From Bryum argenteum (Eukaryota > Streptophyta > Bryopsida > Bryales > Bryaceae), in assembly GCA_037043015.1 (NCBI GenBank), contig CM073324.1:2659413-2723412 (forward strand): DNA of 64,000 bases, in the 5' to 3' direction. Below the pieces are notes generated by a model, which saw only the letters and a program-made list of their open reading frames with translations, was not told the DNA's origin and did no database searches. Position numbers and translations under genes: made by a program. Positions 46,141-58,559 of this stretch are shown here, in pieces (within the stretch, counting starts at the first letter, position 1; each line of letters opens with the position of its first letter).

Positions 46141-47164
46141 TTAACATCAATAATAATCACATTCAGTATAACATAAAAAATTACCACAATAGAACTCAAT
46201 ATTACAAACGCTAACTCCCATACGGCGCAGTCTAGAAACACTTGCTCAACCTTCATTGAATCAATTTATGGGTAACTACTGTTGTGATTACTCAGTACCT
46301 AGACAACTTTCACATAACATCAATGAAGATACTTGATATTCCTTCCAAACCGAATAACCGATCGACCTCATATGGGTTATTATATACTTCAGTTTGTTAT
46401 GATTCAACACTAACACACTCACTGAGTGAATGATTGAGTTACACAAGCGGCAGGCCAGGCCATGGGGCAGGAGAGGGGGAGTTGAGGCACTGTCGCATCA
46501 AAGCATCAAACCAGCTACTGTTCACAGCCGCTGTCAACGTGCAAATTCAGGCCCGGCTGTGGTCGATGGGGGCCAGGCAGACCTGCAGGCCACGATCGGT
46601 ACACAATCCAACCTCGATCTCGCACCTCCATCTCACCTCCCAATTCACTTGCTAGAGCTCTGCAGGGCAGCCCATCCTCCCCCACTCTCCCCGACTCTTG
46701 CAGTCTTGCTGCGTTTCACCTCCGAGGGAACTTCTGTGAGATCGGCTGGAAGCCGAGTTCTTCGTGTTCCGCTTCTAACCCTCAAAGGTAAGTTCTTGTT
46801 GCGCTTGTTGCGCATGTTGTGAATCTAATTAGTTGAGTCTTCCCTACTCTTTCTTTCGATCCAGACGCTCTGAGTGGGTTTTCTGTGCTCTGGGTGGGTT
46901 TTCTGAGCGCCCTAGGGTCTTTGGACTTTGAGTGGAATCGGTACGCACGCAGCCATGGTTCAGCCATGGTTCTGAATCACGATGCAGGGGCGACAGCGTC
47001 TTCCTTCTCAACATGGGCATTCCGACGTGCACACTTTTCGATGGCGGAGAGGGGCATTAAATTGTTTTGGGTCCTCCTTCCTCCCCTCTTGTTCATGATG
47101 TCCAGACGATTAAGTCTGATTTGTAATAAGTCGATGTTCATTGTTTTGTGTCGTCCAATTCCAG
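46141..47164 (+). other. Upstream region of gene X copy 2, with spliced-leader-like exons
   Basis: From 46430 GC content rises. A donor CTCAAAG|GTAAGT lies at about 46786, and an acceptor GATCCAG|ACGCTC at about 46865 matches the acceptor before the gene X 5' exon in copy 1 (GCAG|ACGCTC at 36142). These are probable 5'-UTR exons of gene X copy 2. A block at 47070-47155 resembles 34310-34395 and 43065-43155. Confidence 0.4.
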
Positions 47165-47257
47165 GACGAAGAAGCGGCCCAGCAAGCCATACAACATTTG
47201 GACACCTCGATGCTGGAAGGCAACCGGGTGTACGTGGAGTTCTTTGTGCGTCACTGA
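47165..47257 (+). pseudogene. Fragment of a poly(A)-binding-protein-like RRM
   Basis: After the acceptor TTCCAG, a 30-codon frame reads DEEAAQQAIQHLDTSMLEGN then RVYVEFFVRH and stops. It resembles the end of RRM2 in plant poly(A)-binding proteins (EEAAQ-AI-LNGMLLND then VYVGPFVR). The RNP-2/RNP-1 part is absent. It sits upstream of gene X copy 2 and has no counterpart before copy 1, so it looks like a captured exon or retro-fragment. Confidence 0.45.
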
Positions 47258-47391
47258 CCCTACGGAGTACGTTCATCTGAAATCCTTTCAGGTGAATCCA
47301 ACACCTATGATCTGTCCTACCGGCTGAGGTAGTGGAGAAAATTGCACACATTTTCCCCCAGGTGTCCAGTAATTGCTCAAGTAAGCTCAAC

Positions 47392-48599
47392 ATGGGGTCC
47401 TCCTCTGGAAGTGCTCAGGGCGATGCAGTAAGGCATGCAGATGCAAAGCTGCTCCCCGTCGAATTGCAAAGAGGTTCAAGCGCTCAGCGCAACGAGGTAA
47501 GTAAGAGCTCTTCTTAACTGCTCGCACCCTGTTAATCTTGAATACAGCACTCAAGTCGTTCAATTTCTTCACTAGCTTTCAAGTATAAGGAATTTTTGTG
47601 TGATTTCGACAGGCAAGGAGAAAATACAAGATTGGGAAGAAGCTAAAGGAAACTGCTTCAAGCTTCCCAGCTACCTTTGTCCCTGGTCCAAGCGTTCAAG
47701 CTACGGACCCTGCTCCAAGCTCAGAGCCCTGGCCTCCCCAGCCGTGGTCAGCACAAATGTTGAAGACCATGTTAGCCGGTGCCAGCAGTCAACCGGAGCG
47801 AACTGCTGTGAGTGTTGCACTCTAATCTGAGTGTTGCACTCTAATCTTCTCGCTTATCATGTCCTTAAAATCTTGTCATGTTAGTTGTTTGCGGGTGCAG
47901 TACTGGCGAAGTTAGACTTCCTCTTCGGTATGTAACTTGTATGGAACTTGTGTGTTGTAATTCGAACAGATGCTTGGAGCGACTCTGCTTCCACTAGTCT
48001 CCATGCACACCAAGGATTTTGCCTCCGACATAACAAACGAGCTCGTGACGACTCTGTCATATTCCGACATCGAAGGCATACTAATGATGAACGCTGAGGC
48101 CCTTCATGAGAAAGTTGAAGAGGTGAAGCTTGTGATCATCGACAGGATCAAGAAGCAGCCGCCGTTTCATCCTAGTTCCGCTACTTTTGCAGATGACGTA
48201 CCCATCCACATGGGGTACCCCATTGCAGTTCCGCTGATGTCGGAGTTTATGGTGCCACCGAAGTTGCCTGGAATGGCTTTCCAGGGGATCGTGGCACTAC
48301 CAGTGTATCCCGAATTACCCCCGAGACCGCACCATTTGCCTCCCTGTGTGCGAGACAAATGCAAGAATCTGTATGGAACTGGTTACTTCGACATTAGTTC
48401 CTGTGGCTTCAGAGTGGAGGTTTCCTGTGCTAGCGATCCAGAGGCTCCAGTGCAACTAAAGGAGGATGATGCCTCCTCTTCCGAAGCTTGTACTACACCA
48501 CCAACTCCAGAGCCTCAAGCATCTTCACTGGCCTTCAACTTCGACGAGGATGATCTGCTATTCGACACAGATGAGGAAGAGGTGACGAAGAGCGACTGA
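47392..48599 (+). CDS. Gene X, copy 2: 309 aa, different N-terminus
   Basis: Exons 47392-47496, 47613-47807 and 47970-48599, GT-AG, phase 0. An in-frame ATG at 47332 would add 20 residues (MEKIAHIFPQVSS...). From LQRGSS (A/S)Q onward it follows copy 1. Exon 2 lacks four codons in frame, and exon 3 is nearly identical (212 against 209 residues; a TGA replaces the GAA-AAT-GTT end). The N-terminal 20 or so residues (MGSSSGSAQGDAVRHADAKL) are unrelated to copy 1, showing exon replacement or divergence upstream. No stop or frameshift occurs. The family was not recognised. Confidence 0.62.
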
Positions 48600-51500
48600 A
48601 ATGTTTGAGCTGGACAGGTATGAGTTTGAGCTCAGTGTGCTGTTACCCCTCTGGGAAAGTGCGAAGAGAATATTCAGCACTGAGTATTGATAGAAAAGTG
48701 TGAGCAATTCCGTTAATATTGTGCAGGCAGGTTGAGGAGGACTCTGGACCCCATTTCTGGTTGATGACACTCTCGAAAACGTCTGTGATTCGAGCTTTCT
48801 GGTTCTCACGTATGTACCCAGGCTTTATATACTGATGTAGACAAAGTATTGTTGCTTATCAGTTAGTTACTGTTTTTATCAAATTTCATTCATAATTGTA
48901 AGCAACAGTTTTGCAATCTCATTATTGCTCAGCACGAATTGATGTTCCCGTGGCTCGATATTAACTTTTTAGCTTGACTTCGACTTAGCAGGTGAAGATG
49001 AAGACTGCCATATTTGTGTAGTGTGGTCTTCCTCGGTGATCATGATACAATTGTACATAAGTTTTGTGGGTGTAAGTACAAGCAGTCTTGGCAGGAAGAT
49101 GGGGACTGAGAATTTTGGTAAAAGAAAGTTTTATTCTGTGAGAATGTTGTTGTTCGATGGAGGTGCTTGTTGACTTGAACTCCATTTGATAGGTTTCTAA
49201 TGGTTGACGGCATTCCTAGCTACTTGATTTTCCGTCATCTCCATTCTATAGAATGCAGTAAGAAGTGTGTCAAGGGATTTCTAATGTAGGATTTTTATTT
49301 CTAAATTGGCTGTTAAGTTTCATAAGGTACCTTTTTTTTTCCAATGCCATGGCAGTGAACTTCTATTCGTATGACCCTGCTTCCATTGTCACCCTGCATT
49401 TGCTATTTGGTTTCTTCAATTGATTCAACTGCATCCACAGGAATCTTTTTCTATTTTTCATGTACACATCAAGGTGCTTCCTGCCAAGAAGGGGCGGATT
49501 CTTTAGCAGTCAAAGACATGATGTGTGAGCCTGTGAGGTAGGCAGGTAGCCAGGGAGAGAAGAGCATTTTTTTATTACATATTCGAAATCACATTAAAAT
49601 GTAAGCTTTACGTGTTTCATTAAAAATTCAGAATCACAATTACTTCTTAGGAAGCTTTCATTCTAGGATTTTTATTGTTGCTCTAAGCCTCAAGAGTAAG
49701 TGAATATACTAGATATTTTAGGCTTTAAGCTCATCATGTATAGAGAAGATGATACAACTTATTAGTGATTTCAATTGTTGCTCTAAGCCTCAGAAGAAAA
49801 ATTAATAGTAATAAATATAGTACCATAATAATACACAATACAATCAAGTATGATATTCAACATTTAAAGAAGTAATGTTACAATATAACAAATATCGGTT
49901 GTGGTTGTAGGTCGATACACCGAAAACCTAAAACCCAAAACTCAAAACCCAAAATCCAAACCCCTTAACCAATACACATTGATTTTGTATTCTCATTCAT
50001 GCCTATAGAGATTTAGATCAAAGAATCCTTTGAGTAAATATTCTCAAAAAATTGAGATTCTACTTCTTAAAGAAAAATGTCTCGAAAAAGTGCAACTCAC
50101 TAGATTTAATCCAGATTGGGAGGCCCATATATTTTTATTCTTTTCATTTTGAACACCCCAAGTCAATTTTTAGAGATTTTGAACTGAAAAATGGAAAGCC
50201 CTGTACGGAACGCCTTTTGAGGAATTTAATGAATATATAGATAATATACAAAGTAGGAGGCTAGGAGCCATGTAATCTTTCAGTGAAGTGTCAGAATGTG
50301 GGGCTTCCAAGGCTCCAAACGAGATTCAATATATTGAGAAAAAATTCGAGTGTGAGCCTGTGAGGTAGGTCCGTAGGTCCCATAGTTTTTTATTTTTTAT
50401 TTTTTAATTCAGAATAATTAATTTTGAATTCTCACATGCATTTTTCGACGACAAATATAACCTTTGTATGTAAATTTTAGTATACGGTTCCTGTTCAATA
50501 TTCCAACTCTGCGGAATATTCTTTAACCACATGTATTTAAGTTTTCTTTAAGGTTTTAATGTCCTACGAGATACAAATTATGCAGACGTGAACCTAACTA
50601 GGATCAAGGAATTTGCAGGGCCTCAGAGAATTCTTTGAAAAATGGGTCGTTTGACTCTCAAACCAATACTTACCTTTTTAACAACAATGATATCTTACTT
50701 CAAACTCCAAGTGTCAGAGTGTGTGTCAAAACTCATCATTCTATAGTCTTGGTCACAGTGCTACAAAGTCTCGCTCACGGTTGAAAGCAATCAGTCGGTA
50801 GACCATGCATCCCTTGGAAACCAGCTGTAAAACAAGAAGACACGATATAGAGAATTGAGTGGTCGAACAGTATGACACTATGACATGAACTTGAAAAGAC
50901 CGAATGGTCACAAGTACGCAAATTGTGTGCTCCGTTCCGGCAAGATGGAGACATTGACTGTCTGTAGGGAGTTCCACGCACAACCCATTAATTCTACTGC
51001 ATCACCTTCAATGTGATTCTTGCTTTCAGGTGTTGCTACGGTGTGAGTACGCAAGTAATTTCTACTCGTGTGGCAGACACCACCACCAAGTTGCACTACC
51101 CCATTTTCAACCAGAACACAAGACATAACTAACAGTTATCTTTGGTTCAAATCGTCCCCAAACTCCAGCTCAACGATTCCAATTCAGCTAAACGTGTCCT
51201 AACCCAGCTCACAAATGCCATGAACGAACCCGCGTTGTTCAAGATTGCACTTTTCTTGAATTCATCTTCCGATAGCATCAAGCCGTGTAACAGAAATATA
51301 ACACTTGACTAAGAGTCTGGGGATGGAATGGCATTGAGACAGGAACCTGAGAGACGTTCGGCAACGACCAATGGACAACTTCAGCGTAGAGTAGACTTTT
51401 CACAACAATAAGAGCAATCACTAGAGCTATGAAAGGAGTTTGACAAAGATCACAAAGGTGTGAGATTATCAAATTAAATGTTTAGACATAGTCTCATCAA

Positions 51501-51643
51501 TAATCTGAGTCTTGCCGATAGTCAACAAACAACCAACAATTTCTAATGCTCATTTGACTACACAAAGCTCTACTTATTGATCAGCTAAGTCTATCACATT
51601 CATTATTCAAGACATAAAGGAAATGTTAAAATGTAAATCATGC
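48600..51643. other. Downstream spacer, no gene supported
   Basis: 48600-49430 is the duplicated 3' flank of gene X. 49660-49790 contains a twice-used ATTGTTGCTCTAAGCCTCA. About 49925-49965 is a run of AAAACCC-type units. GTGTGAGCCTGTGAGGTAGG occurs at both 49525 and 50351. The ProT gene 3' flank follows; small frames at 50750-51130 have no support. Confidence 0.4.
49925..49965. repeat. Degenerate telomere-like AAAACCC repeats
   Basis: Five imperfect units of AAA(A)CCCA/T type occur in a row. They resemble but do not match the plant telomere repeat TTTAGGG/CCCTAAA; possibly an interstitial remnant or simple sequence. Confidence 0.35.
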
Positions 51644-54120
51644 TCAAAGATCTGCAAAAGGCTTGTATGTCTTTGAGTCATGGATGATGTAGTGGATCGA
51701 GGCTGCCAAACATGCAAACATGACCATCACATTCACCACAACATTCACCCAGTGCCAAAGAAGGCGACCTTTGCCGTATATCTCTCCACGCACCTACACA
51801 CATCATTGTAATTCTTAGTTAGATATATAATTTGGCACTTTCTCTTTCCATGACACTGTTAGAACCTAACTTAAGCTTCAAATAAAAATGTCATGTGATG
51901 CTAATCACATGACTAATATAGTGTTGTAACATCCTAGAGTTACAGCATTCTACAGAGTTTTGAAGTTACAATGTTGAAGTGTTACAGAGTGAAAGTGTTA
52001 CAGGAGCCAAACTAAATCTGTGAAACTGCTAGATAAACAACATGATATAGTATTACCTTGATCATCAGATGGTGAATGAACGCGCCCTGGAGGGTGAACG
52101 CAGCCAAGGAGCCGGTGAGGGCGATAAAGTCTCCGAAGAAGGGCAGCAAGCAACCGAAGAATGTGCTGATTCCGATGAAGACACCTCGGAAGACCAGACG
52201 GAGGAGAATTTTCTTCATGGTGAAATCATGCGTGGGAACCATATCGACACCAGGAACCATCCTCCCTGCTATGAAGGTGTCCAGAAACTCATACACAGGT
52301 GCTGCAAAGATCTGTGAAGTACACTGAACCATCAGTAAACTTTTCAATAATATATTATCTAAATAAACAACATGTACGATATCCAAATCTCTAATCTAAC
52401 ATCTTCTAGGAAGGAAGACACTTACAAAGAACACGATGATTGCTTGCAGTAGAGCGGCAACATTTGCAAATATGATAGCCCACTTGGGTCCAGAGAGGTT
52501 GATGAGCAAGTATGGGTATACTGCGTTCCCATATGCCCAATAACCCACCAAGGTGATTACAACAAACGGAATGCTTCCAATCGTGAACTGCAACGCCAGA
52601 GCCTTATAAATGTTGGTCGTGGTTGGGCTCCTGATGGTGGCCTGCATACATTCAGGGAGGGAGCCTGTCAATATCATTCTATCGTACTGTTTTTATATGC
52701 AGTTGTTTTATATCTAGTATCATACTTCCGTGTCAACACCTGCATGTTATCATTCTCCCGACTACTTACCTGAATTTCGGGAAGAATGCCAGTGTTGAAA
52801 GCGAACGCAATTGTTGCTAAAGCACCGATACCATTGAAGGTTTGCTCAACTTTGGTGCCAAGACGAGAGTAGTCTCTGGGAGGATTAGAAATACCTGCCC
52901 ACACGATACATCACTATGAATCTTTTGAGCAATTCAGTTTGGATAAGATACAATACGATGGTAGCATCATCATCCAGAATGAAAGAAATAAACTCACCGT
53001 CCTTTATGGAGATGATAAGGGCGATCATGACGTAGATGAAACTTAGGACGGGTGAGAAGGCGGTGAAGTATCGGAGTGAGGATAAGTTGGGCACGAACAC
53101 CGCGAAGGCCAGGAAAATGAGCCCAGAAATGGCAATCCAGTGAGGAAGAATCATCCCTGACACCCCTGACACCCCTGCTAAGCTCTGCTCACAACCAGAT
53201 TCCACAAGTTAGCCTCACAGCAAAAGCCAATCACACATCTTATGATCAAGAACAACTTCCACTCTTAGTTATTTCGATCTTCCCTGGAGTCGGTACAGGT
53301 CATTTACCTTAAGAGACTGCCCACCGAGAATGATGAGACCGATATTCGCAATACTCAGGTTTGCATACTGCGTGATCCAGGTGATATGATATCCCACCTG
53401 GCCTGCATATTAACACACAGCGATTAGATATGCAGCAAAGTCGACGAAGCGGTTCAGATTTAAGAGTGATGAAACTTTTCTCACAACACTTAAATTTTTT
53501 TTGCCGAGCAGCTCTCACTGCTCAGGTACATGCACTTCAATTGATTCACACATTGATTCTTTATAAAGAAAAGGAAAAAAAACACATGTGTAAGCTGTGA
53601 TGTAACGATTCTCGGTGATGGATAAAACTTACCGTAGACATAGCCCATGAGGTCCCTGTAGCGGATGTGACGGACATGACCGATCTCGTGGAGGCTGCCC
53701 AACAAACAATTGTTGTAAAGCGATACTAGTCCACCGCCGATAAAAAGAATGATACCGGCTTCCCACCCCAAGAAGGACATGATGAGAGCCGGGTACCCCA
53801 AAATGAAGGCGGTGTTGACGGCCGCAACGAGGTGGAATCCCACCTGCCACCATGCATCTGACGGAAATACACCAACGCTAATCAGCAAGCGATCAAGATG
53901 CATGTAGACCGAAACACAATCCACGCTTTTCAGCAAGCCGTCGAGATAGAAACGGCGCATCTAGAACTCGAAAAGATTGAGGTTAGAAGGGTGAGGCGAG
54001 CTTACCCTTTCCGATACGATGGGTGGTCATCGCCGAGCCAGAAACGGGGAGGGGACCTCCTCCTCTGCGAAGTTCAGGGGTAGGCTCAGTAGCCAGGCTT
54101 CCGTGCTCAGGATCCGCCAT
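51644..54120 (-). CDS. ProT-like proline/compatible-solute transporter (AAAP family), eight exons
   Basis: Integral plasma-membrane amino-acid/proton symporter of the AAAP family, closest to plant ProT proteins (proline, glycine betaine and GABA carriers). Exons on the minus strand: 54006-54120, 53633-53857, 53308-53402, 52998-53184, 52770-52894, 52426-52641, 52057-52311, 51644-51793. Total 1,368 nt, 455 residues, all GT-AG and in phase. A soluble N-terminus of about 40 residues precedes a series of hydrophobic helices. ProT landmarks in order: DAWWQVGFHLVAAVNTAFIL, HIRYRDLMGYVYG, TWITQYANLSIANIG, LPHWIAISG, FAFNTGILPEIQAT, GYWAYGNAVYPYLL, FAAPVYEFLDT, LLPFFGDFIALTG and a short C-terminal tail ending YKPFADL. 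Length is slightly above the 440 residues of Arabidopsis ProTs. Substrate preference is inferred from family only. No lesion was seen. Confidence 0.94.
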
Positions 54121-57100
54121 CGTTGATCTCGTGAAAGTTGAAGTGGAAGCGAAGTACATGTTGAGTTTGAATTCCAGCTGCGCACAGGAAAACATACAGC
54201 TTTTCGATCAGGTTCCGCATACAATCACACTAGAAACCCCTATCGTAAAAGCTGCTTTCCAGAAAAGCAAGCTATCTTCTATCACCTGCTGTTCACAAGG
54301 CGGCTGCAAATGCGACTCTTGTAGAGACTCTAAAGGGATTGTCTGATCGGTCATCATTAGCGTCACTACTAGCAGGCGATCGTGAACTTGCAAGCTGCGG
54401 CAGTCACACAACTAGAATTCGAGCTGAAGACCGACGCAATTAAGCATGAAAAAGCAAACAAGGCAAGGGAGTAAGCTCACGCTAGAAGGTGACCAAATAA
54501 CCAGCACCTGTAGATGCAAGCGGTTGCTTCAGCAGTTGGAAAGACTGAGGACAGACCTCTCAAGCATGTTTATACACAAGCGAAAAACGACCCTCAAGAC
54601 GATTGTGTGGAGAAGAGAACGACCCTCGAGACGATTGTGTGGAGAAGAGATCAGACTTTACCTGCTGGTAGCAGCTGTTCGTAGCAACAGGAAGGTGGTA
54701 CAGAAAGGAGGAGGAGATGCGCGTTTGAAAACTTTCAAATGTGACCCTCCGGAGTTTTAAGTATCGTTCAAATAGCAATTGGCAGTGGTTCTTGTAACTT
54801 ACAACCTAGACCATGAGTTTTGAAGACTTTTTTCTTCTTGTACTCTGAAAGGTTCAAAACAAGGAGGCGACCAAAACTCTTGACGGGAGATAATTCCTTA
54901 CGTGCGTGCGCAATCGTTGAGAGATGGAACTGGAGATGCACGTGAAGAGGTGAACCGCTAAAATCGAAAGCCCGTAAAAGTGCCAAAACTCTTCAAAACC
55001 ACCCTCTTTCAATGCAAGATGAAATTTTTAACTTTTGACGTAATCTCAAGTATGTAACCGTAAATTACATCATTTTTTACCATCATTTTTTATAGGGTTC
55101 TAATTAGCTAGTGCATGTGTTAAAATAAATAGCTATGTATTCCTTGTAAATTTCTTTATGATTCCATAATTTTCATAAGGTCCTTATTAGCTAAAAAAAT
55201 ATTTAAAATTATTTTCCCTCCCCTCTTTTCTATATTTTCTCTATTTTTCATAGGTCCGATCACTTTATCCACTTCCAAGTAATTCGAGAGAAATATCTCT
55301 AATTATTTATATGGTTTCTTTGGCTTTATGTAAATATCTGATATTTTTTAAATACACAAGACAATATTTAATTTTTTATATACACGTATAACTAAAGCAT
55401 ATAAAATATATACTTTGATAATTAAGACTACATTACAAATACTGTATTATTTATTAGCTACGTTTTTACACTTTCATATTATTGTTATAATTTGGTTTAG
55501 GATGGTTCTGGGTTCACACTATGTTCCAAATTCAAAGTAGCCTTATTATTTTACATTCTTTTGTTAAATTCTCAATGGGAGTTACATTTAAATTCTCCTT
55601 ATTGTTTCAAGGTTATGCAAGAAACAAAAATTGGACTACATTTGAATGCAATCACGAGATGTGTTTTTTTGCATGAGAGGTGTGAATGAGATTCTGTCAA
55701 CTTGAGTCAATTTTGAATTTTTGATGTAAATAGAGGCGAAAAGACATGTGAATTTTGTATGTAAGCGATTAGCCATGGAAAGACAATTAGATTCAAATAG
55801 ACATGGTTAAAAAAATGGTTGTCACTCTCGTAAGGCTAGGCAAGTAGTTTCAATCTTTCCTTCAATCAGTTCGGATAGAACTCACTTTGTATAACTTTGT
55901 ATGATCTTTGAGTTTGGATAGAATTCATTTTTTGTGCGACTTGCCTTTCTGTGCTCATTTCGGCTCTCGCGAATATATACATATTTCCAATTTGTGTATA
56001 ATTTATTTTTGAGTCTCAGTGAGTTCGGATAGAACTTTTGTTGTGCAAGTTGTCTTCTGTTAACTATCTAGACTCTCGGTACTCTCGGTAACTAAATAAG
56101 TTATCAAATTATTGTGTTATCAATTTGTATTGTCAGTGTACTTCGGTTGTGTGAGTTGAAGTAATTTGTCTGTTTATTCAATAGACTAGTTCAATCTATT
56201 TGTTGTGATTGATTAGAGTGAGACCAATTTTTGGAGTGTTGTTACAGCAAATTGTTGAAGTGCAAATTGGGTTAATTGTATGTAATCACTGAGAGTAATT
56301 CTTTTTCTGATAATTTGATTGAATAAGGAAAGGCGGGTAGCCTAATTGATATATTATGTACGCAAGAGAATGAGCGATTTGATTTGATCTCTATCATGTG
56401 AGAGGAGTCCAACTTAACAATTTGACTCACTGTCAATTGTTTAAAATTATATATACTGAGATGACTAATTGTTTGTGAGATAAATTTGTCATGTGTACTG
56501 AACCGTGGCAATTTGAGATCAACTGAAGAGAGCAAGTTATCTCTGAATGACTGTTGGTGTATTGCTCGTGTAAGCAAATTGATGATGATTAGAACCTGTG
56601 AACAAAATAATTCAGTCTTTCAAAATGGCAATTTGAAATATGGATGTAGTCATTGCCAGGTAGGCAGATACATCTCAAGTGATTATCTAATTGACTATGA
56701 TTGAGTCAATTGAGTGTTGAGAAGTCAAAAATTAAAAGTGAGACAAATTGAAGAAATTGAAAAGCCACTCTGTGGAGAATTGGAGTCTAGACGAGTAGAA
56801 CGATAAAAAGGTGAATTATCTGAAGCTACTGAGCTTACTGGCGTGTCTCAGAAAGGCAGAATGACGAATTGACGGAGTTGTAGAGCTGAACAAGTAGATA
56901 GTGTAAGACCGTAGCAACTAGACTCAGGTGCAAGCCTGTTGACAAATTCTTTGAGTATTTCTTACATACATACTTGCATTAGTATAGAGGCAAATTGCTG
57001 TAGATTGATGAGTTAAATTCTCATGTGTAATTTGAATAATTGATTATTCACGGAATAGGACTGGCGAATAAACTAAAATTTATGGATGATAAATGAACTA

Positions 57101-57236
57101 TTCAATTAATATAATATATATCAATATATAAGTCAATATATCTTGGCACTTTGATTACGTGATAGTGCATGCACGACAAATTCACAAATGCATAAAACGT
57201 TTTAGACAAATTGCCAATTGAGCTATAGAATACTAG
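54121..57236. other. ProT upstream region, then AT-rich spacer
   Basis: 54121-54960 is the likely 5' UTR and promoter of the ProT gene. It holds a tandem 32-bp duplication (54587-54618 and 54619-54650, one difference). 55860-56090 contains a thrice-repeated GTTCGGATAGAA..TTGTGC.ACTTG motif. No other gene was supported. Confidence 0.4.
54587..54650. repeat. 32-bp tandem duplication upstream of the ProT gene
   Basis: Two adjacent copies begin ACGACCCTCAAGACGATTGT and ACGACCCTCGAGACGATTGT. Confidence 0.9.
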
Positions 57237-57389
57237 AAACACGTAATTCGTTATAATGGTATTATTCACTGATTTTGAGAAATGTGGGTTTAGGTGGAGT
57301 CGAGCTAAATGTACCCACACAGTACATTTTGCTCAACTCAAGCTCAATTTGATAATCTGAATATTCCCATTATAACGAATTACGTGTTT
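57237..57389. mobile_element. MITE family A, copy 1 (153 bp)
   Basis: Perfect 23-bp inverted ends containing ACACGTAATTCGTTATAATG (57237-57259 and 57367-57389). The interior also has short inverted pieces (GCTCAACTC / GAGTCGAGC), so the whole unit can fold. A diverged inverted copy is at about 58925-59087. Confidence 0.8.
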
Positions 57390-57442
57390 AGACAAGACTG
57401 TGACGGAATACATCAGTCAATAGCATTATTATTGGATAGAAT

Positions 57443-57694
57443 CCTCAATCTTGTTAAAATGGCGTTATGTCGCTAAAATGGCACACCTCAACTTTCTGAA
57501 CTGCAGTTCAAAATCAAGTGATATAAGAGAATTTTAAGGTGATATTATGGAAACTGAGTGACAATGTATATAAAGGAGAGATATTATTAAAAAAATAGTG
57601 ATATTACAAAATACACCATTCCATGTCTGCACATATGTAAGATTTGGTGTGACAAAATGGCACATGGCATAGTGCCATTTTAACGGAATTGAGG
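57443..57694. mobile_element. MITE family B, copy 1 (252 bp)
   Basis: The ends read CCTCAATCTTGTTAAAATGG and (reverse complement) CCTCAATTCCGTTAAAATGG. An inverted full-length relative lies at 58188-58445. No coding capacity; superfamily not assigned. Confidence 0.8.
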
Positions 57695-58187
57695 TTTAAA
57701 ATGTAAAATTGGGAATAAGAGTGATTTGAATAACCCAATTAGGTTAGCCTGGTTGTTTATGAAACTAATTGTCAAACCCATTTTGAAAACAAGTGACTTT
57801 AGTCACTAAATGACAGAGTGTTCAACCTTTTCGAATAACCATTGTAGTACTGTACTAGTGTAACCCTATGTTTTGTTCTCTATTTAAAAATTCACTTACT
57901 AACAAGAGGAATAGAAGTCTCTTCAAAATCATTGTTAAGCTATATATCTGAGCTTTCATATTCCAAAATTGAATAAGAGGGGGGAAGGTATTGGAGTGTA
58001 GGAGCTTAAATTTTGAACAAGAAAGGGAAGTGAAAGTGGGAAGATTTGAGTTTCCCCCTCTTTGGATCTCTCTTCCTTCTCCACCTACTCCGTGTATTTT
58101 TATAATAAGCTAATCCAACATTCTTCTACAAAAACGAGGATTTTGATTACCCGGATATTATGCAAGTATGTTTGGATTTGCACTTAT
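57695..58187. other. Centre of the mirror arrangement, no gene seen
   Basis: About 490 bp of AT-rich sequence between the two inverted B copies; no feature was recognised. Confidence 0.4.
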
Positions 58188-58445
58188 CCTCAATTCCGTT
58201 AAAATGGCACTATGCCATGTGCCATTTTGTCACACTAAATCTTACATATGCGCTCACATGGAATGGTGTATTCTGTAATATATTCACAGTTTTTTTGATA
58301 ATATCACTTCTAAGTTATATACATTGTCACTCATTTCCCAGAATATCACCTTCAAATTCTGTTATATTACATGGTTTTTCAACTAAGTTCAAAAAGTTGA
58401 GGTGTGCCATTTTAGCAGCATAACGCCATTTTAACAGAATTGGGG
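58188..58445. mobile_element. MITE family B, copy 2 (inverted)
   Basis: Reverse-complement relative of 57443-57694. It starts CCTCAATTCCGTTAAAATGG and ends ATTTTAACAGAATTGGGG. Outside it, GCACTTAT and ATACTTGC extend the inverted match slightly. Confidence 0.8.
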
Positions 58446-58559
58446 ATACTTGCTAAACGGAAGGCCTTTGTTATTTGAAAACAAATCCAAGTTCATAAAC
58501 AAAGGAGGAGAAGAGAAGGGAGAGTTTGTGTACTCTTCTCTCCTTCCCTTCACGCCGTT

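Larger units (their letters stand above)
38510..49430 (+). repeat. Tandem segmental duplication, unit 2
   Basis: This is the second copy of the segment, about 1.6 kb shorter. It lacks the counterpart of 29444-33460 (kinase pseudogenes) and carries extra R1 repeats at 44571-46140. The oxidoreductase copy is decayed; the gene X copy is open. Confidence 0.88.

Noticed and set aside
46430..46822. A 130-codon frame upstream of gene X copy 2
   Set aside because: It lies in a probable 5'-UTR exon ending at a splice donor; the peptide shows no family features.
50753..51126. Small minus-strand frames between gene X copy 2 and the ProT gene
   Set aside because: No splice-consistent structure and no recognisable peptide.
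52069..52327. Plus-strand charged frames opposite ProT exon 7
   Set aside because: Antisense shadows of transmembrane coding sequence.
56486..56704. A CxxC-containing frame reminiscent of a retroviral-type zinc knuckle
   Set aside because: The spacing and missing His/Cys do not fit a CCHC knuckle; no neighbouring retroelement domains.
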